Position numbers and translations under genes: made by a program. The notes beneath the pieces were generated by a model, which was not told where the DNA came from, searched no databases, and saw only the letters and a program-made list of their open reading frames with translations. This document shows positions 41,169 to 47,953 of a DNA stretch of 47,953 bases, piece by piece. Each line of letters opens with the position of its first letter. Position 1 is the stretch's first letter. The DNA is from Candidatus Gastranaerophilales bacterium. GTDB taxonomy: Bacteria > Cyanobacteriota > Vampirovibrionia > Gastranaerophilales > Gastranaerophilaceae. The stretch is from contig CALVEG010000015.1 of the NCBI GenBank assembly GCA_944326525.1, positions 1 through 47,953 of the forward strand. Direction: 5' to 3'.

Positions 41169-41963
41169 ATGGACAAGAAAACATTTGTGAAGTATTTAAG
41201 AACTTTAGGAATTGAGGTTCATACGACAACAAAAGCTCGAGGACATCAGGGATTTTTTTGTAATAACAGAATTGATATTTCTAAAAATACTCCGGAAGTT
41301 CGTGTAATTCCGACATTGATGCATGAATTTGCTCATTATATTCATTACAAACTTGAACCTGATATGCCAAAAAACGGCGGAAGTTTATTGGTTTTATTTC
41401 AGTCGGAAAATCCATTGATTGAAGAAGAACTTTTTAAGGTCACAAATTTTGTTGATGAAAATTCTTTATGTGTGAAGCTTTATGAACATAAAGACAGAAT
41501 TAAAGAAAAAATAAACGGTTACGATAAAATTATAAAGAAATCTTATCCGAATTTTCAGCGCTCCAAAAAGTTTAAAGAATTTGACAAATACATAAAGCGT
41601 TCGGATGCGAAATATCTGCTTAAATATGACAGAGTAAAAGTAATGGGCGGATTTTTGGGATTTGTTCCGAAAATTTATACGATAAATACAATAGAAGAAA
41701 GTTTTCCTGACATGCCTGAAGCTTTTGCGGCATATATAAGACTGAAATCTTTTACAAGGAAACAGTCAAGGGTTTCTGCCCGCATAAACCGTTTGAATAA
41801 ATATTACAAACGTCCGACGGAACTTTTTGCAAGATTTGTTGAAGGGCTTTACCTTGACAGAGAATGGGTTGAGGCTATTGCGCCTGTTGCTTCACAAAAG
41901 TTTTTTGAGTTGCTGGATGCGGGATATTATGGTAATCTTAAAGATGTAATTCCTAAATATTGA
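41169..41963 (+). CDS. zincin metalloprotease-like protein
   Basis: The 264 residues have LMHEFAHYIHY (about residues 50-60), an HExxH zinc motif within a helix, so a gluzincin or similar peptidase is likely, though no named family is recognised. The rest is basic and helical (KRPTELFARFVEGLY near the C-terminus). No signal peptide, so it is probably cytoplasmic. It is 7 bases before a DUF3137 membrane protein. ATG 41169 is chosen because a TATAAT overlaps the alternative TTG start and the predicted transcription start falls on this ATG. No ribosome binding site is seen. Confidence 0.75.
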   Translation: MDKKTFVKYLRTLGIEVHTTTKARGHQGFFCNNRIDISKNTPEVRVIPTLMHEFAHYIHYKLEPDMPKNGGSLLVLFQSENPLIEEELFKVTNFVDENSLCVKLYEHKDRIKEKINGYDKIIKKSYPNFQRSKKFKEFDKYIKRSDAKYLLKYDRVKVMGGFLGFVPKIYTINTIEESFPDMPEAFAAYIRLKSFTRKQSRVSARINRLNKYYKRPTELFARFVEGLYLDREWVEAIAPVASQKFFELLDAGYYGNLKDVIPKY

Positions 41964-41970
41964 GGTTAGT

Positions 41971-43131
41971 ATGGAAGAAAAAAATGTTGCTCAGATGAGA
42001 GCTGAGTTAAGAGATTTTTATTTTAAAAAAATTAAGCCTAATCTTGAAACTTTAAATAAGCAACGTAAAAAGAAAAGAATGGATGTATTTGCATTAATAT
42101 TAATTCTATCCGGATTTTCGCTGTTTTTTTTAGTCGGCTCGCTTAAAATAAACGGCATATCTTTGGTTCTTTTGCCGATTTTTTGTCTTGTTTTGGGAAC
42201 TGTGATTTTAATGCTAAATCATAAGGGTGAAAAAAATCGTGTAATTCATATTGACGTGAATGGAGAATATGAATTTAAAAAAATGTTCATGCCTGAGTTT
42301 TTAAAAATTTTCGGTGATTTGCAGTGGAAAGACATCGGAAAATCTGTTAAGCCTGTTAATATAGATAAATATAAAAATTCAAATTTGTTAAGCTCTTTTT
42401 TGGTTGGAGCTTTTGGAGATAGAATTTGGGGCTCGTATAGGGGAGTAAAATTTGATATTTTTGAATTGGACACAAGCAAAACATCTCTGCAATGCTTTAT
42501 AAATACTTTAATGATTTTGCCATTTGTATTCGGATGCGGGTGCGGACTTTTTATTTTTGGATTTGCTATTTTGATGTTTTTTGTAAGTTGGCTTAGTAAT
42601 CTTTTAAATAATAGTGCAATAATTTTTTGGTTTTTATTGATTTATTTATTCGTTATACCTTTATTTGCTATATTTAAATATGTTTCGCAATCCGGATTCA
42701 GAGGGGTTTTTGTTGAATTTGACATGAATAAAAACTTTGAAGGCCACACTTTTGTTTTGGAAAGAGCGGCGACCAATAGAGGAATAAAATTTGATCGTGC
42801 AAAGTTTGAAGATGTAATATTGGAAGATCCTTCGTTTATGCAAAAATATGAAGTTCATTCGGACAATCAGGTTGAGGCAAGATATGTTTTGACAACCGGA
42901 TTTATTGAGCGTTTTTTGAATATGAAAATGGCATTCAGGGCAAAATACATAAGGGCATCATTTAAGGATGGCAAAATAATAATAGCGATTGATGCGGGAA
43001 GAGATTTATTCCAGATGGCAAACTTGGATAAAGATACAGATGCTAATACATTTACAGAGCTTTTTGACGAGATTTTATCTGTTCTGGAGCTTATAAATAT
43101 ATTGAAGTTAAATCAGCATATAGGTTTGTAG
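41971..43131 (+). CDS. DUF3137-family membrane protein
   Basis: The 386 residues contain two N-terminal transmembrane helices (about residues 39-85), a soluble stretch, then two or three more (about residues 175-240). The C-terminal region resembles DUF3137: FRGVFVEFDMNKNFEGHTFVLE, DPSFMQKYEVHSDNQVEARYVLT. Function unknown. The junction with the metalloprotease gene is 7 bases, suggesting a joint role such as regulated proteolysis (inference). Confidence 0.8.
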   Translation: MEEKNVAQMRAELRDFYFKKIKPNLETLNKQRKKKRMDVFALILILSGFSLFFLVGSLKINGISLVLLPIFCLVLGTVILMLNHKGEKNRVIHIDVNGEYEFKKMFMPEFLKIFGDLQWKDIGKSVKPVNIDKYKNSNLLSSFLVGAFGDRIWGSYRGVKFDIFELDTSKTSLQCFINTLMILPFVFGCGCGLFIFGFAILMFFVSWLSNLLNNSAIIFWFLLIYLFVIPLFAIFKYVSQSGFRGVFVEFDMNKNFEGHTFVLERAATNRGIKFDRAKFEDVILEDPSFMQKYEVHSDNQVEARYVLTTGFIERFLNMKMAFRAKYIRASFKDGKIIIAIDAGRDLFQMANLDKDTDANTFTELFDEILSVLELINILKLNQHIGL

Positions 43132-43152
43132 CATTAAAAGTGCAAAATAAAC

Positions 43153-43187
43153 AAAAAAGCCGGCAAATACCATGCCGGTTTTTTATT
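43153..43187 (+). terminator. terminator after the DUF3137 gene
   Basis: CCGGCA (43160-43165) pairs with TGCCGG (43173-43178), extended by A/T pairs into an A-run and a T-run. It may also serve manC in reverse. Confidence 0.85.
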
Positions 43188-43213
43188 TAAAAAATTGTGT
43201 TTAAAATTTCAGC

Positions 43214-44602
43214 TTAAGCTCGTCCATAGATATCTTCGTATCTTATAATATCTTCTTCAATAAGCAAGTCGCCTTTTTGAACTTCAATAACTTCAACTGG
43301 CTCATCATAAGGATTTTGAAGTGAATGGATAGCCTTAAGCGGGATATCTACACTGTGTCCTGAGTTAAGTATAAGTTCTTTAGAATCCAAAACGACCAAT
43401 GCTGTTCCTGAAAGAATAACCCAATGTTCACTTCTGTGGTTGTGAGATTGAAGTGAAAGTCTTTGTTTTGGGTTAACATGTATAATTTTTGACAGGAATC
43501 CTTGTCCTTGAGCAATTACTGTGTAAAAACCCCATGGCCTGTAAACTGTTTTATGCACAAGATGAGTATTATCATTTTGCTGTTTTAAAGTTTCATAAAT
43601 ATGTTTAACATTTTGTGTTTTGTCTTTACGGCATGCCAAAATTGCATCTTCAGTTTCGACTAAGACAATATCATCAAGTCCGATTGTGGCAACAAGTTTT
43701 GATGAAGAATATACTAAAGAATTTTTAGATCCTTCATCCAGAACATGCCCGACAAAAACATTTCCTGAGTTATCTTTTTCACTGATATCGTAAATTGCAT
43801 CCCAGCTTCCGACATCTTTCCAATCACTTTGAAGTTCAATCATAGCAAGTTTTTGGGATTTTTCCATTAATGCATAATCCAATGAAATATTCGGCATTTT
43901 ATCAAATTCAACAAATGGAATTTCATCAGAAGATTCAAAACTGATATTTTCAAGAATTTCAAAAATTTCACTGGCATGCTTTTTCAGTTCATCAAAAAAT
44001 ACAGAAATTTTGAACATAAAAATTCCGCTATTCCAAAAAATAGATTTATCTTGCAGATATTTTTGGGCAGTTTCAGTATCAGGTTTTTCGACGAAATTTT
44101 CAACATTAAAACCGTTATCAATTTTGCTGCCAGTTTTAATATATCCAAATCCTGTTTCCCCGTAGGAAGGTTTCACGCCGAAAGTTACGATGTAACCATT
44201 TTGAGCAAGTTTTTCACCTTCTTTGACTGCAAGAGCAAATTTTTCTGTGTCATGTATAACATGATCAGATGGAACAACAAGAAGGATATCATCAGAATTA
44301 TTTTTTTGAGCAATATACTTTGCAGAAACAGCAGCAGCAGGAGCGGTATTTTTGGAAACCGGTTCTGACAATACAAGAGGAGATTCACAAAAATCTTTTA
44401 ATTGAACTTTAACATTTGCAAGATGCTTAGTATTAGTGATACTTAAAATTTTCATCTGCGGCATGATATTTAAAAGTCTTTCGTATGTAACCTGCAACAG
44501 ACTTTTTTCACCGGTAAGTTTAAGGAGCTGTTTAGGACACAATTCCCTGGATAAAGGCCAAAGCCTGCTTCCTGATCCACCTGCCAATATAATTCCGTAC
44601 AT
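43214..44602 (-). CDS. manC: mannose-1-phosphate guanylyltransferase / mannose-6-phosphate isomerase
   Basis: A bifunctional GDP-mannose synthesis enzyme. The 462 residues start with the nucleotidyltransferase motif ILAGGSGSRLWPLSRELCPKQ (split over residues 4-25; GGSGSRLWP) and end with a type II phosphomannose isomerase cupin (LQSHNHRSEHWVILSG, about residues 380-395). GDP-mannose feeds capsule, exopolysaccharide or lipopolysaccharide. GAGGAG precedes the ATG. The gene stands alone; no glycosyltransferases are adjacent. Confidence 0.95.
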   Translation of the reverse strand: MYGIILAGGSGSRLWPLSRELCPKQLLKLTGEKSLLQVTYERLLNIMPQMKILSITNTKHLANVKVQLKDFCESPLVLSEPVSKNTAPAAAVSAKYIAQKNNSDDILLVVPSDHVIHDTEKFALAVKEGEKLAQNGYIVTFGVKPSYGETGFGYIKTGSKIDNGFNVENFVEKPDTETAQKYLQDKSIFWNSGIFMFKISVFFDELKKHASEIFEILENISFESSDEIPFVEFDKMPNISLDYALMEKSQKLAMIELQSDWKDVGSWDAIYDISEKDNSGNVFVGHVLDEGSKNSLVYSSSKLVATIGLDDIVLVETEDAILACRKDKTQNVKHIYETLKQQNDNTHLVHKTVYRPWGFYTVIAQGQGFLSKIIHVNPKQRLSLQSHNHRSEHWVILSGTALVVLDSKELILNSGHSVDIPLKAIHSLQNPYDEPVEVIEVQKGDLLIEEDIIRYEDIYGRA

Positions 44603-44697
44603 ATTACTCCTCTTTCCTAAGACAGTTTACTGTTTAATTATATTATAAAAAGATTAATATTTTATAAAATGTAACTTTTTTTGAAAAATTTTTAATT

Positions 44698-44726
44698 TTG
44701 AAAAAACTTTGGTAACATTATAAAAT
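44698..44726 (+). promoter_or_regulatory. promoter of the transglycosylase gene
   Basis: TTGAAA (44698-44703), 17 bases, TAAAAT (44721-44726). The first ATG (44727) abuts the -10, so the real start must be the second, 44736, within a few bases of the predicted transcription start. Confidence 0.55.
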
Positions 44727-44735
44727 ATGATTAAT

Positions 44736-46715
44736 ATGAATAACAGAGAGAAGATTATTGCTGGTGTTTCTCTAGTGGTAATATTTTTTGCGGGAGGAAT
44801 TTTATTCAGCAAGCTATACCAGACACCATTGCGAACGATGGAAATATATAAAGAAGCATTGGCGGATTATAAAAGCGAAGATTATTCAAATTCGTATTAT
44901 TTATTTTCAAAGATATCCCCTTTATCAGATTTAAAACCTGCGGCATTATATCATCAAGCTGAATGCGCGAGGGTGATTGAAGATAATGTAACAGCAGTTC
45001 GCAAGTATAAAGCTCTATTCAATCATTATGCCAAGAACCCATTAAGTCCGAGAGCAAAATATCAAGCTGCACAAATAATCATAGATGAAAATCCAAAACT
45101 TTCTCAAAAATATTTTGAACAAATAATGCAGCAGTACCCCACAACAGATTATGCAATTGCATCAGAATATTTTTTAGGTTTATTACTGATAAAGCATTAT
45201 ACACAAGGCGAAAATGCGATATTTCCGCTTTCGGCAAAGCAGGATGCTGAAAATTATTTCAGGCATTATTTAGAGAAAGCTCCGGATGGAAGACTTGCAG
45301 CAAATGTAATTGAAAATTGGCTTTCAATAGATAAAACGATTTCTTCGGATGATTATCTTTTAATGGCAGAATCAGCTTACGTTCGAGGTGAATATCCGAA
45401 GGTTAAAGAGTTAATTGGGCATGCCAATATTGCGGAAAGCTGGGTTTTAAAAGCAAAAATATTAAATGTAATGGGTGATAAACCCGAAGCTTTGAGTATG
45501 CTCCAAAAAGGTTTTGCTGATTATCAAGAATATGTTTCAGAAGAAAAACTTATAGAAGCTATGAATTTGTATTTCCAATTAAGCAGCATGCCTTCTGCTG
45601 AACTTGCGGATATATTAGTAAGTACAGTAAAAAATAAAGCGCATGATTATGCATTAATGAAGAAATGCGATTATAAAAACGGTTATGAAAAAACAAAATG
45701 TTTTAAGAATTTTTATGCAGATTATCCTGAAAGTAAATATGCTCCAAAAGCTTTATCCGAGATATTCATGGGTACTTATGAGTTGAAGGATTATGACGCT
45801 GCTCAAAAAATTGCTCGTGATTATTTGGATAAATATAGAGCTAAAGAAGATGCTCCTATGATAATGTTTTGGCTTGGAAAAATATTTGAAAGAGAGCGCA
45901 ATTACAGTGCATACATGGGGTTATATAAAGGTGTAATTACATCTTATCCAGATACTTATTATGCATATAGAGCATATTTAAGATTAAATCATCAGCAGCA
46001 TGCCATAATTACAAATCGTATAAAACCTTTACCGGTAGAATATCCATATCCGTTAAAAAATTCTGTAATAAAGAAGCTTGTGCAGTTGGAAGATTACGAG
46101 ATAATCGATGAAATTATAGGGCATGACGAATTTGTAAAGAGCTGGTTGTTATACAAACAAGGAGATTATTCTCATTCCATGCTGGTAGCAAGAAATGCTA
46201 TGGATAAGTTAGAAATCAAACCTGATAAATATGATTTAAGATGGCGGTTAGTATATCCGTTGCATTATTACGAAGAGATAGAGGATTATGCTGATATGTC
46301 AGGGAATAATCCTCCACTAATGTTATCAATAGCAAGGGAGGAAAGTTACTTTAATCCGGGAGCCGCAAGTTACGTAGGTGCAAAAGGTTTGATGCAATTA
46401 ATGCCGTCAACAGCAGAAGAAATTGCAAGGATAAAAAATCTTGGAAGTTATGATTTATTTGATGCAAATTCAAACATAAAGCTTGGAAACTATTATTATG
46501 CTTATATAAAGAGCATGTTGTCAGGCAAAGATATTTCAGCAGTAGCTTCTTATAATGGTGGTATCGGAGCTGTTACAAAATGGAAGCAGTCATTAAATTA
46601 TGAAGATACAGACAGTTTTGTAGAGCAAATCCCATATGAAGAAACCAAAAATTACGTCAAAAAAGTTTTTAGAAGTTATTGGAACTATATAAGAATTTAT
46701 AATATTAATGAATAA
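44736..46715 (+). CDS. membrane-anchored lytic transglycosylase (Slt70-like)
   Basis: Lytic transglycosylases cut glycan strands to 1,6-anhydro-muropeptides. The 659-residue protein has one N-terminal transmembrane helix (about residues 5-27) and a long alpha-helical region with TPR-like helices (about 40-480). The C-terminal SLT domain has IAREESYFNPGAASYVGAKG (catalytic glutamate in the AREES segment) and GLMQLMPSTAEEIA (about residues 550-562), with the SYNGGIGAVTKW loop. The ATG at 44727 is too close to the -10 box, so 44736 is taken. No ribosome binding site is seen. Confidence 0.9.
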   Translation: MNNREKIIAGVSLVVIFFAGGILFSKLYQTPLRTMEIYKEALADYKSEDYSNSYYLFSKISPLSDLKPAALYHQAECARVIEDNVTAVRKYKALFNHYAKNPLSPRAKYQAAQIIIDENPKLSQKYFEQIMQQYPTTDYAIASEYFLGLLLIKHYTQGENAIFPLSAKQDAENYFRHYLEKAPDGRLAANVIENWLSIDKTISSDDYLLMAESAYVRGEYPKVKELIGHANIAESWVLKAKILNVMGDKPEALSMLQKGFADYQEYVSEEKLIEAMNLYFQLSSMPSAELADILVSTVKNKAHDYALMKKCDYKNGYEKTKCFKNFYADYPESKYAPKALSEIFMGTYELKDYDAAQKIARDYLDKYRAKEDAPMIMFWLGKIFERERNYSAYMGLYKGVITSYPDTYYAYRAYLRLNHQQHAIITNRIKPLPVEYPYPLKNSVIKKLVQLEDYEIIDEIIGHDEFVKSWLLYKQGDYSHSMLVARNAMDKLEIKPDKYDLRWRLVYPLHYYEEIEDYADMSGNNPPLMLSIAREESYFNPGAASYVGAKGLMQLMPSTAEEIARIKNLGSYDLFDANSNIKLGNYYYAYIKSMLSGKDISAVASYNGGIGAVTKWKQSLNYEDTDSFVEQIPYEETKNYVKKVFRSYWNYIRIYNINE

Positions 46716-46778
46716 AAAAGCATGCTAAATTTATAAAAAGCATGGATGAAAACTTTTGTTATATAAGGGTTTTAATAA

Positions 46779-46806
46779 AAAAGGATGATCGGTAAGATCA
46801 TCCTTT
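46779..46806. terminator. bidirectional terminator
   Basis: AAAAGGATGATC and GATCATCCTTTT form a 12-bp stem with a GGTAA loop between the ends of the transglycosylase and the convergent secreted protein gene. Confidence 0.85.
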
Positions 46807-46828
46807 TGAGCAAAATTTAAAAGCTGTT

Positions 46829-47254
46829 TTAAATCATGTTTTTTCTGATTTTTTCTTTAGCTTTTTCGATTTGTTTAATTCTTTTTTCAGTAGATTTTAG
46901 TTGTTTATTGATTGCTTTGCGTTCGTTTTTAATAGCTTTATATTGAGCATCAATATCTGCATATTTAGCTTTAAGGTTTAGTAAATCACTTCTTACGTCA
47001 ACTTGCGCATTATCAAGTTTAAGGATTGCATCTTGCATGTCTGAACTGCCTGTAACTTCTTGTGTGACAGCGCTGCCTGAAAGAGTAGTTGAAGTATTTG
47101 TTGCAGTAGTTGCACTGGTTCTAACATTAGAATTGTTGTAACTAGCATTGTCAAAATTGAGAGGTGTAAAAGCATTGCCATCAGCGAAAGCTGCAGTTGA
47201 GCATGCTAAAGTAACGAATAATGAAATTGCAAGAATTTTAGATGTTTTAATCAT
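46829..47254 (-). CDS. small secreted coiled-coil protein
   Basis: A signal peptide is clear (MIKTSKILAISLFVTLACST, then AAFAD with a likely cut after AFA). The mature ~115 residues have a threonine/serine-rich disordered stretch (TSATTATNTSTTLSGSA) then a basic coiled coil (about residues 75-139: KAKYADIDAQYKAIKNERK). No family recognised. AGGAGA precedes the ATG. It could be a periplasmic or surface-bound adaptor. Confidence 0.85.
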   Translation of the reverse strand: MIKTSKILAISLFVTLACSTAAFADGNAFTPLNFDNASYNNSNVRTSATTATNTSTTLSGSAVTQEVTGSSDMQDAILKLDNAQVDVRSDLLNLKAKYADIDAQYKAIKNERKAINKQLKSTEKRIKQIEKAKEKIRKNMI

Positions 47255-47508
47255 GATAATATCTCCTATTCTATATAAATCTTACAGCTATATAGGAATA
47301 GTATATAATATCTTTTTATAAGATGCTTCATACATTCTTATGAGAAAAGATAAAAATGGGAACAAAATAAAAAAACATGCATCTAAAAAATGGGAAGAGT
47401 TGAGTTCACAAAATAAAATATTAACAAATGTAAAGCACTAAAACTATTGTTTTGTAAGGGTTTTAGAAAAAACGAATAAATTTCATGAAAAAAAATAAGA
47501 AAAAAAGG
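47255..47508. other. AT-rich interval before the rRNA promoters
   Basis: No supported gene. It contains a TATACT (47304-47299 region, minus) that may be the -10 of the secreted-protein gene, a palindromic AT tract, and A-rich tracts that may serve as upstream activating DNA for the rRNA promoters. Confidence 0.35.
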
Positions 47509-47537
47509 TTGATTTTAAATTTTCTTTTGTCTACAAT
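47509..47537 (+). promoter_or_regulatory. rRNA operon promoter P1
   Basis: TTGATT (47509-47514), 17 bases, TACAAT (47532-47537). Confidence 0.55.
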
Positions 47538-47632
47538 CAAAGACGTGCTCAGTGCACAGCGAACCTTAAAAACTTAAAGAGAACTTAAAGTCAACTCAAA
47601 AAAAAACTTCTTAACAAATTTAAAAAAAGTAG

Positions 47633-47660
47633 TTGACAAAGAAAATTTAAGTAGTAAGAT
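47633..47660 (+). promoter_or_regulatory. rRNA operon promoter P2
   Basis: A consensus TTGACA (47633-47638), 16 bases, TAAGAT (47655-47660), preceded by A/T tracts typical of UP elements. Confidence 0.75.
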
Positions 47661-47713
47661 AAAAATTGCGGTCGGAAATGTTGCCGTTGAGAATAGCCGA
47701 AACCCCAAAGATG

Positions 47714-47732
47714 ATTTTGCGAGCAGCAAAAT
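47714..47732 (+). promoter_or_regulatory. leader hairpin 1 of the rRNA operon
   Basis: ATTTTGC (47714-47720) pairs with GCAAAAT (47726-47732) around GAGCA. Confidence 0.5.
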
Positions 47733-47820
47733 AAAATAAATGGAAAAGGCTCAGCACATTGAAAACAGAATAGCTGAAGACGAATAACTTTGTTAATTCA
47801 AAGAAAATGATAAGGACAGC

Positions 47821-47836
47821 GCAAACGAAAGTTTGC
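47821..47836 (+). promoter_or_regulatory. leader hairpin 2, GAAA tetraloop
   Basis: GCAAAC and GTTTGC form a perfect 6-bp stem closed by a GAAA tetraloop. Confidence 0.6.
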
Positions 47837-47853
47837 AAATGAAATGAGTCAAG

Positions 47854-47871
47854 CGTCATAGCGATATGACG
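47854..47871 (+). promoter_or_regulatory. leader hairpin 3, GCGA tetraloop
   Basis: CGTCATA and TATGACG form a perfect 7-bp stem closed by a GCGA (GNRA) tetraloop, about 20 bases before the 16S 5' end. Confidence 0.6.
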
Positions 47872-47890
47872 ATCGAATAAACTTTCTGAC

Positions 47891-47953
47891 AATGGAGAGT
47901 TTGATCCTGGCTCAGGACGAACGCTGGCGGCGTGCTTCATACATGCAAGTCGA
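47891..47953 (+). rRNA. rrs: 16S ribosomal RNA, 5' end only
   Basis: The universal 27F region AGAGTTTGATCCTGGCTCAG begins near 47896, followed by GACGAACGCTGGCGGCGTG and CATGCAAGTCGA. Only about 60 bases are in the window, too few for placement. The mature 5' end is estimated at 47889-47892. Confidence 0.97.

Overview
This AT-rich window most likely comes from a non-photosynthetic relative of the Cyanobacteria, in the Melainabacteria/Vampirovibrionia and probably the gut-type Gastranaerophilales. The hints are a Ycf45-like AAA ATPase with a C-terminal R3H domain (21180-22832), short proteins with an N-terminal PSFKG/PSFTS tag (20826 and 22880), a fermentative set of enzymes (2-oxoacid:ferredoxin oxidoreductase, pyruvate phosphate dikinase, GlcD-type oxidase), and the 5' end of a 16S rRNA gene at the right edge. 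The lineage is an inference: only about 60 bases of 16S are present and no search was run.

Layout. 1-9135 is the S10-spc ribosomal protein cluster, entered after rpsJ: rplC, rplD, rplW, rplB, rpsS, rplV, rpsC, rplP, rpmC, rpsQ, rplN, rplX, rplE, rpsN, rpsH, then a terminator and a new promoter, then rplF, an unrecognised 110-residue ORF, and rplR. The usual continuation (rpsE, rpmD, rplO, secY) is missing. Many spacers hold their own short stem-loop. 9180-11586 holds a barrel-like protein without signal peptide, a DnaJ-like co-chaperone with half a zinc domain, and a small helical protein. 11612-14892 (minus) is an operon rplI, core-MetE-like methyltransferase, CooC-like ATPase, folD, suggesting a one-carbon/methionine role. 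14960-18170 (minus) is pheT with a secreted SH3-like protein. fusA follows on the plus strand.

20530-25342 holds a small tagged protein, the R3H ATPase preceded by an overlapping 27-codon upstream ORF, a CheR-like methyltransferase, a glutaredoxin and a GlcD-like oxidase. 25326-30968 (minus) is one gene for an 1880-residue, apparently cytoplasmic coiled-coil protein with five 62-residue tandem repeats and a second repeat family; glcD overlaps its 3' end. Divergent from it is a 2-oxoacid:ferredoxin oxidoreductase operon (31130-33809). 33886-37511 has an HxlR regulator divergent from a metallo-beta-lactamase-fold hydrolase, a duplicated-motif protein, and fixX-fixC. 37641-46715 has rsmD, ppdK, a zincin metalloprotease with a DUF3137 membrane protein, manC, and a membrane-anchored lytic transglycosylase. 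A small secreted coiled-coil protein and a two-promoter rRNA leader close the window.

Most worth a second look: the giant repeat protein with its coupled oxidase; the rplI/MetE/CooC/folD operon; the truncated spc operon with an unknown gene inside it; the spacer hairpins; three genes (rsmD, zincin, transglycosylase) whose -10 boxes place the predicted transcription start at or within a few bases of the start codon, as in leaderless mRNAs; and the upstream ORF on the R3H gene. No CRISPR array, insertion sequence, prophage or tRNA gene was seen.
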